Assembly (NCBI GenBank): GCA_963920705.1
Contig: OY987226.1
Coordinates: 20,927,600-20,991,599 of the forward strand
Direction: 5' to 3'
Source: Odiellus spinosus
Lineage: Eukaryota > Arthropoda > Arachnida > Opiliones > Phalangiidae
DNA: 64,000 nt
The position numbers and the translations under genes were made by a program. Below the pieces are notes generated by a model. It made no database searches. It was not told where the DNA came from and saw only the letters and a list, made by a program, of their open reading frames with translations. Below, piece by piece: positions 44,085-54,299 of this stretch (the first letter of the stretch is position 1; every line of letters begins with the position of its first letter).

Positions 44085-44600
44085 AAGCCGGATTCACACA
44101 GACCTATTTTCACGCTTTTCACGGTCACGCGCGAGGGGCAATGGGCAAACCACTCTTGGAATCAGGTGTACAAACTAAATGGAATCACGCGAATCGATTC
44201 GGAATCAGGAGAATCGATACGGAATCACGCGAATCGATTCGGAATCACGCGAATCGATACGGAATCACGCGAATCGATACGGAATCACGCGAATCGATTC
44301 GGAATCACGCGAATCGATTCGGAATCACGAGAATCGATACGGAATCACGCGAATCGATACGGAATCACGCGAATCGATTCGGAATCACGCGAATCGATTC
44401 GGAATCACGCGAATCACGAATCAATTCGGAATCACGCGAATTGATTCGGAATCACTGACAATCAAATGAATCTGGAATCAGGTGTACAAAATTTTTCTAG
44501 AGTGGTTTGCACCTCGCTCGCGCGTGCTAATGGTACTTCTATGAGTTCACGAGCGTGAAACGCGTAAAAACAGGTCTGTGTGTATCCGCGTTAACCTGGT
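44085..44600. mobile_element. TIR element with internal 20-bp array
   Basis: The left end GCCGGATTCACACAGACC and the reverse complement of the right end GCGGATACACACAGACC agree for more than 25 bp, followed inward by TTTTCACGC-type and CACGCGCGAG motifs on both sides. CTAA (left) and TTAA (right) may be a decayed TTAA duplication. The centre is occupied by the 20-bp array. Confidence 0.75.
44180..44460. repeat. 20-bp minisatellite, about 14 copies
   Basis: The unit is GGAATCACGCGAATCGATTC, alternating with ...CGATAC copies. It is open in all three + frames, giving N-H-A-N-R-F-G-I-like repeats; these frames are artefacts. GGAATCAGGTGTACAAA appears on both sides of the array (44158-44175 and 44474-44490). 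Confidence 0.93.
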
Positions 44601-45480
44601 TCGCTCTGCGCATGTACACAATTTCGCACGAAATAAATTTGCGAAACGCGCGAAAATTATAAAAAAATTAATTTGAAAATCCGTGCCAGTAATTAAAACC
44701 AAATACGCCACTGTTTGCAAGTTTGCCAGAAGATTACGATATTTCCCATACATGAAGCTGATTCTCCCAAGAATATCAAAAAAAATCACATTGATATTTT
44801 CCATGCGTAAAGAGGTTTCCGACTTCAAATTTAGTGCTCTACACATACTCGCGTGCTGGCGAACTCGATTTTACACGTGTCACAAATACACTGGAAACCT
44901 ACTCTACTTCTGTTCGAGGAGATTTTTCACGACTATCATTTTTCTTAAGTGGTTTAACATTATGCATAAATCCTCCTCAGCTTCAAATCTTATACACCAA
45001 TTCCCCTTGAACTGGTTAAAAATTCACCGAGTATAATCGAAGTTATTATTGTCTTATCTCTTATCTAAATTATGTTGTTTCAATCTTCCATACCCGTGTA
45101 AACGCACCTTTATTTAAGTTCTTCAATCCACCCCAAGTTTGCACCAGAGATAAGCCTATACTGCCCGTTATACCTTTGCTTTTTCGAGTAAATGATATAT
45201 ATGGAAAATAGCTTAGGCGCATGCTGCCAACTAAAACTGCCATTAATCGGTCAAATTTCTTTAAATTTTTGCATAAATTCTCAAATAACTTCTAAACTAT
45301 CTCGAATTTTAAATTAATTTTTCGACTTTCTAATTAATTAAATTAAGATGAACCATTTTAATATTTTTAATTATAATATAAATTAATATTGCGTTTCATT
45401 TCCCTAAACAATATCAAACAAAATCACCCCATGAGGCTAATTTGCATTCGTTCCAAAAAGATACTATATAAACCTTTCGA
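44601..45480. other. No supported gene
   Basis: Opposing open frames on both strands (44547-44846 -, 44683-45036 +) have no recognisable domain and no splice or initiation context. The rest is AT-rich. Confidence 0.45.
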
Positions 45481-45499
45481 AGGGCTATATTAATCGAAG

Positions 45500-46135
45500 T
45501 AACCGTGCGTGATGGCCATGAAGTTAGGGGGAAAACCCCCCCCTTTCAATGTCTTGCTGATTCTTGATCTCTAGGCGCTTGGCGACGCAATTTACCCATT
45601 GGTGGGGCGATGTTTGGAGTCAGTGGAAGGTTGATGTGAACTGTACTAGTGGGGGACGCCTCGCTAGTATGGAACGCTGAGATCGGAAACTGGAGGTTGG
45701 ACCTTGGTGCGGGGATGGTCGGAGGTGATTATGACAGTGGGAGACGTCCCATTGCTTATAATCGCCTTCGGCTGTTCAGCATCAAGGTTCGACCGTAAAG
45801 TGGATGGTGGAATGCGATGATGTGCAATGGGAGACGTCCTGTTGTATGTCTTTGCACGACACTTGAAACTCAATGTGGCAGCCACGCTTAAAGGAGGTAA
45901 TTCCCCGGAATTGAACGATAAGCTGGTATGATTACGTCTCTAGACTTTTTGGCTCCACGAGCTAGGTCACGTGACTTCCGTTTACACAGGATATCCGCTT
46001 ACACACACAGACAGACACACAGACAGAAACACAGACAGACACACAGACAGACACACAGACAGACACACAGACAGACATACAGACACGACCAGTGTAACAC
46101 CTCCCCCTGAACTAAAGTTCAGTCGGGGAGGTAAA
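45500..46135. repeat. Possible retroelement tail ending in an ACAGACAGAC microsatellite
   Basis: A comparatively GC-rich stretch (45520-45990) with two GGGAGACGTCC motifs (45740, 45830) runs into CAGGATATCCGCTTACACAC and then (ACAGACAGAC)n at 46001-46086. A unique stretch followed by a simple tail recalls some non-LTR elements, but no reverse-transcriptase sequence is present, so this is only a suggestion. Confidence 0.35.
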
Positions 46136-46205
46136 AAATAAAGTCACTCTCCCCCTTTCAGAGGTAACAGTCAGTCCCCTTGCCTAAAAAAAGAAGAGAA
46201 CAGAC

Positions 46206-46360
46206 CACTTCGCGGGTAGAAAAGGGGGTAGGCATCCTTCAGTATCAGGCATACAAAAGGGTATGAACCCCGTGCTCTCATGCAGTGAGAGCACGGGGCT
46301 CATCCCCCTTTATATGTATGATACCGAAGGATGCCTACCCCCTTTTCTACCGTCGAAGTG
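46206..46360. repeat. Long hairpin, about 75-bp arms
   Basis: GGTAGAAAAGGGGGTAGGCA at 46215-46234 pairs with TGCCTACCCCCTTTTCTACC at 46332-46351, and pairing continues to a tight centre of CCCCGTGCTCTCA, TGCAG, TGAGAGCACGGGG. About nine tenths of the arm positions are complementary. It is probably a small foldback element, with no duplication seen. Confidence 0.8.
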
Positions 46361-46623
46361 GCTACTTCGTCCCAACCTTGAAAAAAGTCAACATCTTAAT
46401 GGTTCCCATGGAAGATGTTGGCTAGTTATTTAGCGGCTCTTAAAGGGAGAATGCAACCTAATAAGTGATTTTTAATCGATTCCTTATCGTTTAAATAGAC
46501 CTAGTCCACCAGTAAAAAGTTTACAAAACAAATATTAAACTAGAAATAAATTTAAAACTTACTCAGAAAATAGGCTTAGCGGGATTCATGGAGATCCTGA
46601 TGTCCTCACGTGTAAGGTCTAGC

Positions 46624-46785
46624 CGAGGGGTCCGACACTCTTGAATTCGCTGTACACCTGAGTTCACTGAGTTCAGCTTTGACAGTGCATTGCGTTCGAA
46701 CTCTTATGAACTCTGAGTTCAGCTTTGATAGTGCAAAGAGTTCAAAAATTTTGTACACCTTAGTTCGCGAGTGTCTGCCCCCTCG
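46624..46785. mobile_element. 162-bp hAT-like MITE nested in the TTAA element
   Basis: Ends CGAGGGGTCCGACACTC and GAGTGTCTGCCCCCTCG are inverted copies with two mismatches. A perfect 8-bp duplication GGTCTAGC occurs at 46616-46623 and 46786-46793; the other family copies have a single GGTCTAGCGACCAAT there. The interior has two GAACTC/GAGTTC-rich half repeats (GAGTTCAGCTTTGA twice). Confidence 0.88.
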
Positions 46786-46937
46786 GGTCTAGCGACCAAT
46801 CGAACACGTGGAGAACTCGCGTGAACGACCGGTCTTCGCTCATTGGTCGCTAGACCTTGCACCGAGGAAATTCAGGATCTCCACGAATCACGCTAAGCCT
46901 ATTTTCCGGGCAAGCTTTTAATTTATTTTTAGTTAAT

Positions 46938-47228
46938 CAAGAAGGATCAGACAAGGAGAGGAAAAGTGGGGACGGCGCAGTTCCTACTGCGTCGGCCTAC
47001 ACTCCCACTCTGGGAGAACGGGGGTAGAGATGTTTCGTGGTAAAATGTTGTCACGTGGGTAAAACGGATCCTTATCAGCTTCGTAGTAGCCGACGACGCT
47101 AGTGACTACGTGACAACAGTTTACCTCGAGAATTTCCTATCCCCTCTTTCCACCCGAGTGGGAGGTTGGCTCTTCTCTCTCTAACTCAACGCAGCCCCAC
47201 TTTTCCTCTCCTTGTCTGATCCTTCTTG
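46938..47228 (-). mobile_element. CAAGAAGGATC-ended MITE nested in the TTAA element
   Basis: 291 bp, nearly identical to 25550-25841 but inverted. The right flank is GTTTAAT and the left flank GTTAAT, consistent with a 7-bp duplication of the host GTTTAAT that has lost one T on the left. Other host copies show a single TAGTTTAATATTTG here. Confidence 0.86.
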
Positions 47229-47333
47229 GTTTAATATTTGTTTGTTAATTTCTTTAATGAAGAATTAGGCCTAATTTAACGATAGGGAATCGATAAAAAA
47301 ATCACTTGTTATTAGGTTGCATTCTCCCTTTAA

Positions 47334-49590
47334 GGTTGGTTTCAAGGCTGGCAAATTTATAGATAGATAATCTTATTTTTCGACCGAACCTTGCAAAAAA
47401 GTCATTTTCAATAGAAACAGGTGTCTCTTTTATTGCTGGATCCAAGATTATTCTATAATACCAACTATTGTACGATTTCCATTTTCTTTGTACCAACTGT
47501 GTCACAGAGAAACTTCTATAGTGCCACAGCATAGTAGCTATAAGTTGCAACGGACCCGAGAAAATGAACCCCCGAAAAATTTGGGAAATTTGAACTTAAT
47601 CCACACTTTGGTTGGCTTGTAAAGGTACCCGAAAAACGGTACCCTGCCAAGTGGGTTTGACTCATGTCAAGCGCCAAAAGGGGCAAAGGTTAAATCTATT
47701 AATGGTCCTATTTTCTCGTGACCGTTGTCTCCCACCTCCCATCCGAGGTGATAAGGGATAAAACCCTTTTCAATATTTTAGTGTGAGTGTGGTTGGTGAT
47801 CGTGATCATGGACTGACTCGCGAAGACACGCGATTGTTAAAATATTTAGTGAACCGGAATTAAAACAATTAAGAATCAGTCGGTGTGGTTATTCTAAAGA
47901 AAAATTAAGGGTCCAGAGTAGTGGAGAGATATACCATAAAGGAGGAAGCTGGCAGAACCTGGATAGGTTAAGTCTAGGAGTAAAAGGACTTAGCCGAAAA
48001 TTACAATTGTAACAACCGGTTACAAAGTATTCTATACTAAATGTTTGAAAGATGCGTCTAAACAATCTAAATTGATTAGATTTAGCTTATACATTATAAA
48101 GCGTAACTCCCTTGGAAAAAAAGGGAGGAAATAGACTTTAGAATAGGTCAAATCTTTAGTTTTGAAAAGAAAAGGTTTATTAAACAAACACCTGTGAGTC
48201 AGAGAGAGGCCGGCGGGACTTGACAAAATTAAAAAGACCGCCCACCGGGTCCTTCCTCTCGAAATTTTTTCACTTCACTTCGCAAGCAGTTAGCAAACTA
48301 TCGAAACCTTTGGGGGATTATTACACATTGTCAACCCTCATAGAGACTAAAATAGCATATGCAAACTGTTCTTGAACCCGAGTGCTGTGTCGAAAAATAA
48401 GCGAAATTTTATCCTTATTTTAACTATTTCTTTTTTGCGCCACCAAACGAAAAAAATTCGTAACTTTTCAACTAAGGAAGGGCCTTCATTTCCACTAATA
48501 ACTATAGGAGAACTATGATGCGCCGCATTAACTCTATTCACTTGTTAAAAGAACTGAAAATGGCCACGCTCTGGAAATAAAGACCGGATTCCGAATAGTC
48601 ACATGGCTTGGCAGAGTCTGCTTAACCTTGCTATTGTAGGAGCGCTTTTAGGAACCTTTTGGGTGCTTTGAACAGAGAATATTTTTAAAATTCTACGATA
48701 AGAATTAGGGTTAAATTTTAACCGCATATTTCGAAAAGATAGGCGACTATCCGTAACAGCAACTAGATATTTATAGTCTTTCCTCTTATAGTTTTTGGAT
48801 TGCACGCAGAATCCTGCGCGTGTATTTTTCAGAATGGTGAACGAGCTACTCGAGAAAATCTTAATTTTGCCACCCCCACTTCCAAGTCATATTAGAGGTC
48901 AAATGATCTTTCGAAATTTAATAATCTCTCTCATCTTTAGTTCATTTGTTTCCATTAATAGTTATTAGATTGAGCTTACCGATCTCCAGTTGCAGCGAAT
49001 ATATATCGAAGGAATGGTCATCGTCTTCGGAACTCGTACTAGGACCGGAGCTAGGACGTCAGTTGGGAACGATGAATAGGCGAAATCTTTACCAGCCAAC
49101 ATGTCTGGTCCTAAAAACAATATTTGCATTCAATTTATATTTAATCACTAAATAATACAGGACAATGACTAATCTAAGATATCGTGACTAAAGGTATAAA
49201 TACTTATATATTAATTTACATCTTAGATAGGAAATAATTATACCATTCAAGGACCGATCACGAGGAATAAGTCAAAGAAATAGTTGAGTAAGAATTAATT
49301 GCGATAGAGTAAGAAAATTTTGAAAAAAGATTTAGTTGAGGAAGGATTAAGACATCTGCCAGATTCATCTTACAGTGTGGGACTGGTCTTTGTGAAGTGT
49401 GACTGGGTCCAACTAGTATTATAAAAATTCTGTAACAGGCATCGCCTGATATCCGCTAACGCAGGGTATACGGTTAACAACAGCCACACTCTGTCCCACA
49501 CAGACTGAATAGCAGCTATAAAACCTCACCAGCGTGAGAAAGGCTTAATTTGGAAGCGGCCAAACTAACCGTTTGAAAAAACATGGTAAT
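47334..49590. other. No supported gene; possible LTR-like stretch
   Basis: 47700-48030 is relatively rich in direct-repeat-free unique sequence and includes TGTAACAACCGGTTACA at about 48007-48023, a 17-bp palindromic motif that recalls LTR ends, but no second LTR or coding region was found. Open frames on the - strand (47302, 48032, 48347, 48599) show no recognisable domain. Confidence 0.35.
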
Positions 49591-49599
49591 CCAAAATTA

Positions 49600-50030
49600 T
49601 GTAGGTACAACTTAAAATCGTCTGGACAACATCTGCATAATTTTGATAATTGGGATGTCCGTCTGTTAGGCTAATTAATGGACCATTTTACAATGATTTT
49701 TTTAAATATTCGCGTAGCTTACTGATGATCTTGATACTTAGAAACACTTACTTACCGGTCTTAGACGTCTCTTGAGGTCATCACTTTCAATAAAGACTTT
49801 AATTATTAGCAGTACAAAAGAGTTTAGTACATCAGAAGGGCAAACGGTAACTCGAACATGCTCCTACAGTCCATTGTTTGTCCAGCCTTAAAACCACCTC
49901 CGTCAATCTGGCAGTGGCAGAATACGCCGTAAAAAAACGTATAGTAACTGGGTGGATTATTCCACCAGTACCGCGACGAACGATATAGCTATAACCAATT
50001 TCAGACTACACTAAAAATGAACAGATTTTA
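49600..50030. repeat. About 370-bp dispersed repeat, copy 1
   Basis: Contains ATATTCGCGTAGCTTACTGA, CTTGATACTTAGAAACA, GGGTGGATTATTCCACCAG and GATATAGCTATAACCAATTT, in the same order as at 55860-56235 and 56240-56565. No coding frame is shared by the copies. Confidence 0.8.
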
Positions 50031-50219
50031 GTATTTTGGGACGAAGAACGGGATGCTAAACAAAAAATATATATACATAATTAAAACTGTAAAAAACCTT
50101 AAATATAGGTAGAAGATGTGTAAATTATTAAACAAATGTGTAATACCGAAAGCACCAAACATATAAACCTTGTGAAATTTAAACATTTTACTAAGAATGT
50201 AATATACTAGGGCTATGTT

Positions 50220-50820
50220 TTGGTCAAAATCGGTTTGAATTAGGGGCGTAGTAACATTGCCTTATAACTCCCATTAAATACATGATCTAGTATCATGCCC
50301 ATAATTATGTATCATAATTATAGTATCATCAACATAATTATTGACCCTGCCTAGTTTAAAATTAGAGATAATTTAATTTAATAAAATATCATATCCATAT
50401 TCTGAGGGGGTTAATTTGCATAACAACTCCCCTCATACGCATAGCGTCGATCTGACATGTTAATATGTTATTCAGCGTTAAATTATCTAGCGAATAAGAC
50501 TAGTGTCATATCTGGACACTAGTTTAAAAATTAGAGGTAATTGTATTTAAGAAAATATCATTGGCCTTTAATTTTAAAGTTCTGTGAGGGGTTCTTCCAT
50601 AATAACTTCCCTAACACACATAGTATCGATTCACCATTTAGTTGTCTATCGAATTAGACCTGGGCCCAGCTTAATTTCTGGGCCTAACTTAATTTCAAGT
50701 TCTGTGCGTGGGGAATATGCAAAAAAGGGTAATGATATTTTCTTAAATTCAATTTTCTCTAATTATCCAACTAAGCAATGTCCAGAAATGACATGGTGAA
50801 TAACATATTAAAATTTCAGG
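50220..50820 (-). repeat. Diverged monomers of the ATAGG/TGTGTGAG satellite, subfamily 2
   Basis: About three monomers containing TAACTCCCCTCA, TATCTAGCGAATAAGACTAG and TTTAAAAATTAGAGGTAA. They match the reverse complement of 61000-61540. They follow the ~370-bp repeat, the same neighbour relationship as at 56 kb. Confidence 0.7.
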
Positions 50821-51083
50821 TCGATCATATTTGGTCAGTCATTTTGAAAAAATTGAACACTAGTTACATTTGAAACGTGCCAACGAAGGGGGCGCGTGTG
50901 CTTAAGTCAAAATGCGAGAACATTTTAGATTAATAACATTTGGGAAATATGAAAAAATGCTCATCTGAACTTTCTCGAGTTTAACTTTTCAATATAGGAG
51001 ACAATTCGGATAAAATGAACTTAAAAACGAGAGTTAAATTTTAAACTTTTTCATTCTTTTAATTATTAATTGCTAAAGCAGTT

Positions 51084-53612
51084 TCAAACCTTCTTTTCTT
51101 TAATGACGTCATCGTTTAGTTCGATTTTTACACGGAGAAAGGGAGGAGCATTGACATCTAGGATGACGTCACGACAAACGTGCAACCTGGATAATGGGAC
51201 GTGACACAGTCTCGACGCGTCTCGATGCGCCGTCAAATCTGATTGGCTGAGCAATATGAGCCCATATGGGTCGCATTTCTCTCCACTACTCCCGTTGGAG
51301 ACAGACTTAGATGTAATTGTAGAGTGTGAATGAATTAACGCGTGTTTCTTTAATGTTTTTTTTGAAATAGCAGAGTATTTGCATTTAGGCTCGTCGCATT
51401 TGAACTTCTTTTCTCCTGAATGAATTAACGAGTGGGTCTTTAGCCTTGTTCTAGAAATAGCAGAGTATTTGCAATTTGGCTCGTCGCATTTGAACTTCTT
51501 TTCGCCACAATGAATCAAAGCGTGTGTCTTTAGCCTATCTTTAGAAATAGTAGAGTATTTGCACTTTGGCTCGTCGCATTTAAACTTCTTTTCGCCAGTA
51601 TGAATTAAAGCGTGTGTCTCTAAGTTTACTTTACGAGTAGCAGAGTATTTGCAATTTGGCTCGTCACATTTGAACTTCTTTTCGCCCGAATGAATTAACG
51701 CATGCGTCGATAAGTTACTTTTATGAATTGTAGCGTATTTGCAATTTAGCTCATCGCATTTGAACTTCTTTTCCCCTGAATGAATTAAAGTGTGTTTTTT
51801 TAACCTATCTTTAGAAATAGTAGAGTATTTGCACTTTGGCTCGTCGCATTTAAACTTCTTTCCGCCAGTATGAATTAAAGCGTGTGTCTTTAAGTTTACT
51901 TTACGAGTAGCAGAGTATTTGCAATTTGGCTCGTCACATTTGAACTTCTTTTCGCCCGAATGAATTAACGCATGTCTCTTTAATTTCTGTTTAATAATAG
52001 TTGAATATTTGCAATTGGGCTCGTCGCATTTGAACTTCTTTTCGCCTGAATGAATTAACGAATGTGTCTTTAGATTATCTTTGGTAATAGAAGAGTATTT
52101 GCAATTTGGCTCGACGCATTTGAATTTCTTTTCACCTGAATGAATTAAAGCGTGTCTCTTTAAGTTCGTTTTCATAATAGTAGAATATTTACAATTTGGC
52201 TCGTCGCATATGAGCTTTTTGCCTGAATGAATTAATGCGTGAGTCTTTAACCTCCAGTTATAAATAGAAGAGAATTTGCAATTTGGCTCGTCGCATTTGA
52301 ACTTCTTTTCGCCAGAATGAATTAACGCGTGTTTATTTAAGTTCCCTTTAGAAATAGAAGAGTATTTGCAATTTGACTCGTCGCATTTGTACTTCGTTTC
52401 CTCTGAATGAATTAACGCGTGTTGATTTAATCTCCTTTCAGAAACAGCAGAGTATTTGCAATTTGGCTCGTCGCATTTGAACTTCTTTTCACCTGAATGA
52501 ATTAACTCGTGTTTATTTAAGCTCCCTTTAGAAATAGCAGAGTATTTGCAATTTGGCTCGTCGCATTTGAACTTCTTTTCGCCTGAATGAATGAACGCAT
52601 GTATCTTTAAGTTCCATTTAGAAATAGCAGAGTATTTGCAATTTGGCTCGTCGCATTTGAACTTCTTTTCGCCAGAATGAATTAAAGCGTGGTTCTTCAA
52701 GCTCGCTCTATGAATAGTAGAGAATTTGCAATTTGGTTCGTCGCATTTGAACTTGTTTTCGCCTGAATGAATTATTGCGTGTGTCTTTAACTTTCCTTTA
52801 GATATAGCATAGTATTTGCAATTTGGCTCGTTGCATTTGGACTTCTTTTCGCTGGAATGAATTAACGCGTGTGCCTTTAACCTCTCTTTAGAAATAGCAG
52901 AGTATTTGCAATTTGGCTCGTCGCATTTGAACTTCTTTTCGCCTGAATGAATTAATGCGTGAGTCTTTAACCTCCAGTTATAAATAGAAGAGAATTTGCA
53001 ATTTGGCTCGTCGCATTTGAACTTCTTTTCGCCAGAATGAATTAACGCGTGTTTATTTAAGTTCCCTTTAGAAATAGAAGAGTATTTGCAATTCGGCTCG
53101 TCGCATTTGAACTCCTTTTCCTCTGAATGAATTAACGCGTGTTGATTTAATCTCCCTTCTGAAACAGCAGAGTATTTGCAATTTGGCTCGTCGCATTTGA
53201 ACTTCTTTTCGCCTGAATGAATTAACGCGTGTATCTTTAAGTTCCATTTGGAAATAGCAGAGTATTTGCAATTTGGCTCGTCGCATTTGAACTTCTTTTC
53301 GCCAGAATGAATTAAAGCGTGGTTCTTCAAGCTCCCTTTATGAATAGTAGAGAATTTGCAATGTTTTTCGTCGCATTTGAACTTGTTTTCGCCTGAATGA
53401 ATTATTGCGTGTGTCTTTAACTTTCCTTTAGATATAGAAGAGTATTTGCAATTTGGCTCGTTGCATTTGGACTTTTTTCCTTTCGGTTCTTCTTTTTCCA
53501 CCCCTGGTTCTCTTTTGACCCGAATGCGTTGCGAGGTTTCCAGGTCATCAACCAGCCAATCATCATCGATCTTTTCGAGCTTGACAGGTATCCTCTCAAT
53601 CTGCTCAAACAT
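51084..53612 (-). CDS. C2H2 zinc-finger protein, 24 fingers
   Basis: A single open frame of 842 residues. An acidic N-terminus of about 50 residues (I-D-D-D-W-L-V-D-D-L-E) is followed by 24 fingers with 30-residue spacing. Each finger is C-x4-C-x12-H-x3-H, joined by linkers close to S-G-E-K-K-F-K (canonical T-G-E-K-P-x-x). Finger bodies are nearly uniform (C-D-E-P-N-C-K-Y-S), while the recognition positions vary. Such proteins bind DNA in the nucleus, usually as transcriptional regulators. V-K-R-E near the N-terminus and V-K-I-E near the C-terminus fit the sumoylation consensus. Fingers 1-6 resemble 8-14 in order, with finger 11 extra, and 18-19 resemble 21-22, so the gene grew by multi-finger duplication. 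The C-terminal 75 residues have no recognised domain. ATG at 53612 is the first Met; a 5' UTR acceptor (CACTTAG, reading the - strand) about 20 bp upstream is possible. Confidence 0.9.
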   Translation of the reverse strand: MFEQIERIPVKLEKIDDDWLVDDLETSQRIRVKREPGVEKEEPKGKKSKCNEPNCKYSSISKGKLKTHAIIHSGENKFKCDEKHCKFSTIHKGSLKNHALIHSGEKKFKCDEPNCKYSAISKWNLKIHALIHSGEKKFKCDEPNCKYSAVSEGRLNQHALIHSEEKEFKCDEPNCKYSSISKGNLNKHALIHSGEKKFKCDEPNCKFSSIYNWRLKTHALIHSGEKKFKCDEPNCKYSAISKERLKAHALIHSSEKKSKCNEPNCKYYAISKGKLKTHAIIHSGENKFKCDEPNCKFSTIHRASLKNHALIHSGEKKFKCDEPNCKYSAISKWNLKIHAFIHSGEKKFKCDEPNCKYSAISKGSLNKHELIHSGEKKFKCDEPNCKYSAVSERRLNQHALIHSEETKYKCDESNCKYSSISKGNLNKHALIHSGEKKFKCDEPNCKFSSIYNWRLKTHALIHSGKKLICDEPNCKYSTIMKTNLKRHALIHSGEKKFKCVEPNCKYSSITKDNLKTHSLIHSGEKKFKCDEPNCKYSTIIKQKLKRHALIHSGEKKFKCDEPNCKYSATRKVNLKTHALIHTGGKKFKCDEPKCKYSTISKDRLKKHTLIHSGEKKFKCDELNCKYATIHKSNLSTHALIHSGEKKFKCDEPNCKYSATRKVNLETHALIHTGEKKFKCDEPKCKYSTISKDRLKTHALIHCGEKKFKCDEPNCKYSAISRTRLKTHSLIHSGEKKFKCDEPKCKYSAISKKTLKKHALIHSHSTITSKSVSNGSSGEKCDPYGLILLSQSDLTAHRDASRLCHVPLSRLHVCRDVILDVNAPPFLRVKIELNDDVIKEKKV

Positions 53613-53912
53613 CTTTCAAAACCCAGTTGTAACTAAGTGGTTAAAATAAAATAAAAATTCACGATTTGATAAGAAAGAGCTTGACAAAAATGGAACTCAT
53701 GTAATGTTGGTGACTTTTATACAGGTGTACCCCATCACAGCAGTTCCCTAAACAGCGGCCGCAATTTCCAGTGATGAAGTTCAAAACTGCTGTTTTAATA
53801 ATAGCGGCCGCTCTTTCGGGAAACAGCAGAGATTTTCTATAGTTATGACTTATGAGCTTTTCTGCTATATACGACGTTCGTCCCTGATCCAACCCTTGTA
53901 GTCAACATTTAA
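53613..53912. other. Upstream region of the zinc-finger gene; small inverted repeat
   Basis: Between about 53738 and 53826, an imperfect inverted repeat of roughly 24 bp includes two perfect AGCGGCCGC motifs (53753-53762 and 53803-53811). It may be a tiny MITE or chance. No other element is recognised in what should be the promoter region. Confidence 0.4.
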
Positions 53913-54290
53913 AGGGAGACTTTGAGCTAAAAATGGGGCAGCATTTTCATATTTTTTCTGAATTATCATGCTAAAAAGCGTATTCGTGAATTTTTTCACA
54001 ATTATTTGACACGTTTTCGTGTTTAAATTAATTTCTATGTAAGTGAAGTATAATTCCGTCGAATCATATAATTTCAGCAGCGCTTGTAATCTCCTAACAA
54101 TAGACATTTAAAAGATTGTTCGCAAGCTAAGTTAAAATTTGAAAGGTTATCATTACTGTTGAAGGCTTAATTAAAAAATATGATTGGACAGAATTTATAC
54201 TTACATTTAAATTTAACCAAACTTAAGAAATTAATTTAAACATCAAAAACGTGTTTAATATTTATGAAAGATTCTCGAAAACGTAGCTAA
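53913..54290. mobile_element. TTAA-associated inverted-repeat element, second family, copy 2
   Basis: Begins after TTAA (53909-53912) with AGGGAGACTTTGAGCTAAAA and carries GTGTTTAAATTAATTTC near 54020, paired with AAATTAATTTAAACATC near 54228-54244. The right end is decayed. It is the same family as 7975-8416. Confidence 0.6.
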
Positions 54291-54299
54291 AGGAAACTT

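Larger units (their letters stand above)
46444..47329. mobile_element. AGGGAGAATGC/TTAA MITE carrying two nested insertions
   Basis: Outer ends AGGGAGAATGCAACCTAA and TTAGGTTGCATTCTCCCT lie next to TTAA (46440-46443 and 47330-47333). After removing two insertions (46624-46785 and 46938-47228) and their duplications, it matches the roughly 430-bp copies at 10905 and 20351. Confidence 0.88.

Noticed and set aside
44547..45036. Overlapping frames of 99 and 117 codons on opposite strands
   Set aside because: No domain, no start context, partly within a TIR element end; likely chance.
45664..45885. 73-codon frame on the - strand in a GC-richer patch
   Set aside because: Composition explains the open frame; the region looks like a repeat tail ending in a microsatellite.
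48007..48023. TGTAACAACCGGTTACA as an LTR boundary
   Set aside because: No matching second LTR, primer-binding site or reverse-transcriptase frame was seen nearby.
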